Assembly: GCF_000341225.1 (NCBI RefSeq)
Contig: NZ_ANAC01000019.1
Location: forward strand, 1 to 64,000
Direction: 5' to 3'
Length of the DNA stretch: 64,000 bases
From: Nocardiopsis alba DSM 43377
Lineage (GTDB): Bacteria; Actinomycetota; Actinomycetes; Streptosporangiales; Streptosporangiaceae
In this document: positions 61,953 to 64,000 of the stretch, in pieces
Layout: each line of letters begins with the position of its first letter
How positions within the stretch are numbered: the first letter of the stretch is position 1
Made by a program: the position numbers and the translations under genes
The notes under the pieces: generated by a model
What the model was told of the DNA's origin: nothing
Databases searched by the model: none
Seen by the model: the letters and a program-made list of their open reading frames with translations, nothing else

Positions 61953-63365
61953 TCAGAACCCCGCGTGCAGACGAGGAGCCTCTGGAGCCGGATACGTCCA
62001 CACTCCATTCGAGGCAGGGTCACGCTGTGGGCCGTCGTCATCATCGCCGTGGTCCTGACCCTCCTCTCCGTGGGCTCCTACCTCCTGTTCCGAGAGGTCG
62101 TGCTCATCCAACTCCACGACCAGGCGGACGAGGAGGCGCGGCACATCGTCGAGCACATCACGACCGAACGCTACGAGTCCTCGATCCCCGCCAACGAACC
62201 GATCCTGCGGTCGCAGATCGTCGACCGAGACACCTACGAGGTCCTCGCCTCCAGTGACGCGTTGCGCGGGATGCCGGCCATGACCACGAAACGGCCCTCC
62301 CGCGACGACTTCCGTCTGGTGACGGTCGACTGCGGTGAGGTGGCCGGGGAGGAACCCACCGACTGCTATCAGGTGGTCGGGTACGCCATCGACGATTCCG
62401 CCTACGGGGACGTCATGGTGCTCGTGGCGACCCAGACCCCGCAGGTGCTGGCCCACCACACCCTGGAGATGGTCCTGGGCGGGATGTCGGTGGCCCTGCT
62501 CGCCGGGACGGCCCTGACCGCCTGGTACGGGGTGGGTCGCGCGCTGCGTCCGGTGGACCGGATCAGCGACGAGATCGACCGGATCTCCGTCAGTGGCCTT
62601 CACCGCCGGGTGCCGGTCCCCAAGAACGACGACGAGATCGCCCACTTGGCCCGCACCGCCAACGAGACCCTGCGGCGGCTGGAGGAGGCGGTCGCCCGAC
62701 AGCGGCGATTCGTCTCCGACGCCTCGCACGAACTGCGCAACCCCATCGCCGGGATGCTCACCAAACTGGAGGTCGAGCTCTCCGACCCCGACCCCGACCT
62801 ACGGGCCAGGGAACGTCTGCTCGCGGGGCTGCTCTCCGACACCGAGCGGTTGGAGAACATCGTCGAGGACCTGCTGGAGATGGCCCGGCTGGACACCGGC
62901 GTGGTGATGGATCTGGAGAGCGTGGACCTGACCGCCCTGGTCGAGGAGGAGTTCCGGGAACGGCGTGGTCAGGCGCGACTGCTCATCCACGGCTCCGAGC
63001 CGGTGTACGCCAAGGTGAACCGGTTGCGTCTGGCCCGGGTGCTGACCAACCTCGTCGCCAACGCCGAACGCCATGCGAAGAGCCGGATCGACATCATCGT
63101 CGGACACACCCACGGCTCGGCGGTCGTCGAGGTGCACGACGACGGATCGGGCATTCCGGAGAAGGACCGCGAGCGCATCTTCGAACGCTTCGCCCGACTC
63201 CCCGAGTCCAGGGAACGGGACCCCGGCGGCAGTGGTCTGGGACTGCCCATCTCCCGGGAGATCGTGCACTCCTACAACGGCACCCTCGTGGCGGGTCACA
63301 GCGATCTGCTGGGCGGTGCCCTGTTCACGCTGCGTCTGCCAGAGGATCCGGAGCCGAACACGTGA
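61950..63365 (+). CDS. Sensor histidine kinase
   Basis: The 471-aa membrane kinase has helices at about 26-48 and 176-196 enclosing an extracytoplasmic sensor of some 125 residues (with a Cys pair, VDCGEVAGEEPTDCYQVV, that may form a disulfide), a HAMP linker, the phospho-acceptor His260 in SDASHELRNPIAGM, then NLVANAERHAKS (N box), DDGSGIPEKD (G1) and GGSGLGLPIS (G2). No response regulator gene is inside the window, so its partner lies elsewhere or is absent. The stop overlaps the start of an AI-2E permease gene as GTGA, tying kinase and permease production. Confidence 0.93.
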   Translation: MSEPRVQTRSLWSRIRPHSIRGRVTLWAVVIIAVVLTLLSVGSYLLFREVVLIQLHDQADEEARHIVEHITTERYESSIPANEPILRSQIVDRDTYEVLASSDALRGMPAMTTKRPSRDDFRLVTVDCGEVAGEEPTDCYQVVGYAIDDSAYGDVMVLVATQTPQVLAHHTLEMVLGGMSVALLAGTALTAWYGVGRALRPVDRISDEIDRISVSGLHRRVPVPKNDDEIAHLARTANETLRRLEEAVARQRRFVSDASHELRNPIAGMLTKLEVELSDPDPDLRARERLLAGLLSDTERLENIVEDLLEMARLDTGVVMDLESVDLTALVEEEFRERRGQARLLIHGSEPVYAKVNRLRLARVLTNLVANAERHAKSRIDIIVGHTHGSAVVEVHDDGSGIPEKDRERIFERFARLPESRERDPGGSGLGLPISREIVHSYNGTLVAGHSDLLGGALFTLRLPEDPEPNT

Positions 63366-64000
63366 CCGTCGACCAGAAGACCTCCCAGGGCAAGGGGGAG
63401 CCCGTTCCGCCGCCCACGTCGGGGGACGAGGAACCGGGGACCGAACACGACGACCCCACCGAGACCTCCGGCGGCGACGGGGGAGAACCGCCGGAGACAC
63501 CGCTCGCGAGCGGCGGACCGCACCGTCCCAACTACTTCGTGATGGGGTTCGTCGGAGCGCTGGGCGTGCTCTCGGCCTGGCTTCTGGTGAACGCCCTGTC
63601 CGGGGCCGGGGCGGTCTTCGTCTACATCCTGGTGGCCCTCTTCCTCGCGGTCGGGCTCAACCCGGTGATCCTCCTCCTCCAGAGGATGCGCATGCCCCGC
63701 TGGGCGGCGATCCTGACGGTGTGCCTGTTCCTGGCGCTCTTCATCACCGTGTTCGTCTGGACGATCGTGCCTCCCCTGAGCGATCAGGTGAGCAGCTTCG
63801 TGGCCGGTCTACCGCAGGCGATCGACCAGCTACAGAACGCCAGGTTCTTCCGCGAGCTCGACCAGCGCTACGACGTGCTGGCCCGGATCAGGGACATGGT
63901 CACCGGCGCCGACTTCGGCCAGCAGGTCTTCGGCGGGCTGGTCGGGGTGGGGCAGGTGGTCTTCAACTGGCTGTTCGCGACCTTCACGGTGTTCATCCTG
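63362..64000 (+). CDS. AI-2E-family transporter (second, 3' end outside window)
   Basis: The frame is open from GTG 63362 to the window edge, 213 codons. An acidic Pro/Gly-rich cytosolic leader of about 57 residues (KGEPVPPPTSGDEEPG) is followed by hydrophobic helices (NYFVMGFVGALGVLSAWLLVNAL, VFVYILVALFLAVGLNPVILLLQ, WAAILTVCLFLALFITVFVW) and the soluble PPLSDQVSSFVAGLPQAIDQLQ insertion typical of the family. It is translationally coupled to the sensor kinase upstream. It differs clearly in sequence from the AI-2E protein at 51623-52987, so this is not a recent duplication. Confidence 0.9.
   Translation, partial: MTVDQKTSQGKGEPVPPPTSGDEEPGTEHDDPTETSGGDGGEPPETPLASGGPHRPNYFVMGFVGALGVLSAWLLVNALSGAGAVFVYILVALFLAVGLNPVILLLQRMRMPRWAAILTVCLFLALFITVFVWTIVPPLSDQVSSFVAGLPQAIDQLQNARFFRELDQRYDVLARIRDMVTGADFGQQVFGGLVGVGQVVFNWLFATFTVFIL

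Overview
The window looks like ordinary chromosome from a high-GC actinomycete. Coding third positions are almost all G/C, GTG and TTG starts are common, and many adjacent genes overlap by the 4-base GTGA or ATGA. The gene set includes a WhiB protein, DUF3000, coproporphyrin-type haem genes, a LAATG sortase substrate, a bacterial Ser/Thr kinase and an actinobacterial ABC-F. I infer a filamentous member of the Streptosporangiales, for example a Nocardiopsis-like organism; this rests on protein style and gene order, not on a database search. I see no rRNA, tRNA, insertion sequence, prophage or CRISPR array.

Layout. 1-7 kb: end of a Ser/Thr kinase, an AbgT-family transporter, a uridine-kinase-like P-loop protein, a StyA-like flavin monooxygenase and a TauE/SafE permease. 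7-15 kb: dxs (isoprenoid precursors), fprA, a membrane-anchored zinc metallopeptidase, and a divergent TetR/MMPL pair with a promoter and operator between them. 15-29.5 kb is a conserved housekeeping block: the fadB-fadA beta-oxidation pair, an FBP-type zinc-finger protein, a TPR protein, RNase D, DUF3000, hemE, a DUF4349 lipoprotein, hemG-hemQ (coproporphyrin branch of haem synthesis), psd-pssA (phosphatidylethanolamine synthesis) and msrB. 29.5-38.8 kb: a small membrane protein, a GntR/UTRA regulator, a RibD-like reductase, glgX, an AidB-like acyl-CoA dehydrogenase, a PdxH-like oxidase, DUF5713 and an MFS exporter. 38.7-42.5 kb is an assimilatory sulfate reduction operon on the minus strand: a short Cys-containing leader peptide, a strong hairpin, sulfite reductase, a 68-aa zinc ribbon, CysH and a CbiX-like chelatase that would serve the sirohaem of the reductase. 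42.6-50.3 kb: YihY, a membrane-anchored hypothetical protein followed by a Pro/Glu-rich LAATG wall protein, an MFS protein, a GNAT acetyltransferase, a phosphoribosyltransferase-hydrolase fusion and a WhiB protein. 51-64 kb: YccF, two AI-2E-family permeases (the second cut by the window end), an ABC-F ATPase, a 68-aa HTH protein, an enoyl-CoA hydratase, an RGG-tailed DEAD-box helicase, an AGCS sodium:amino-acid symporter, a two-gene permease/YcgQ-like operon under a Zur-like box, and a sensor histidine kinase coupled to the second AI-2E gene.

The most informative regulatory signals are not protein families. They are the cysteine leader peptide plus hairpin ahead of the sulfur operon; the 15-bp GAAAAC/GTTTTC palindrome ahead of the permease/YcgQ pair; a near-identical 15-bp palindrome shared by fadAB and the distant enoyl-CoA hydratase gene; a TetR-type operator lying on the -10 of the MMPL gene; and inverted repeats directly ahead of the FBP, AidB-like and AI-2E genes. 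Most convergent gene pairs are separated by long perfect GC hairpins, typical of high-GC actinobacterial terminators, which usually lack T-tracts. I did not recognise a wholly new multi-gene system; the best candidates for new biology are these regulatory elements and a few small or fused proteins.
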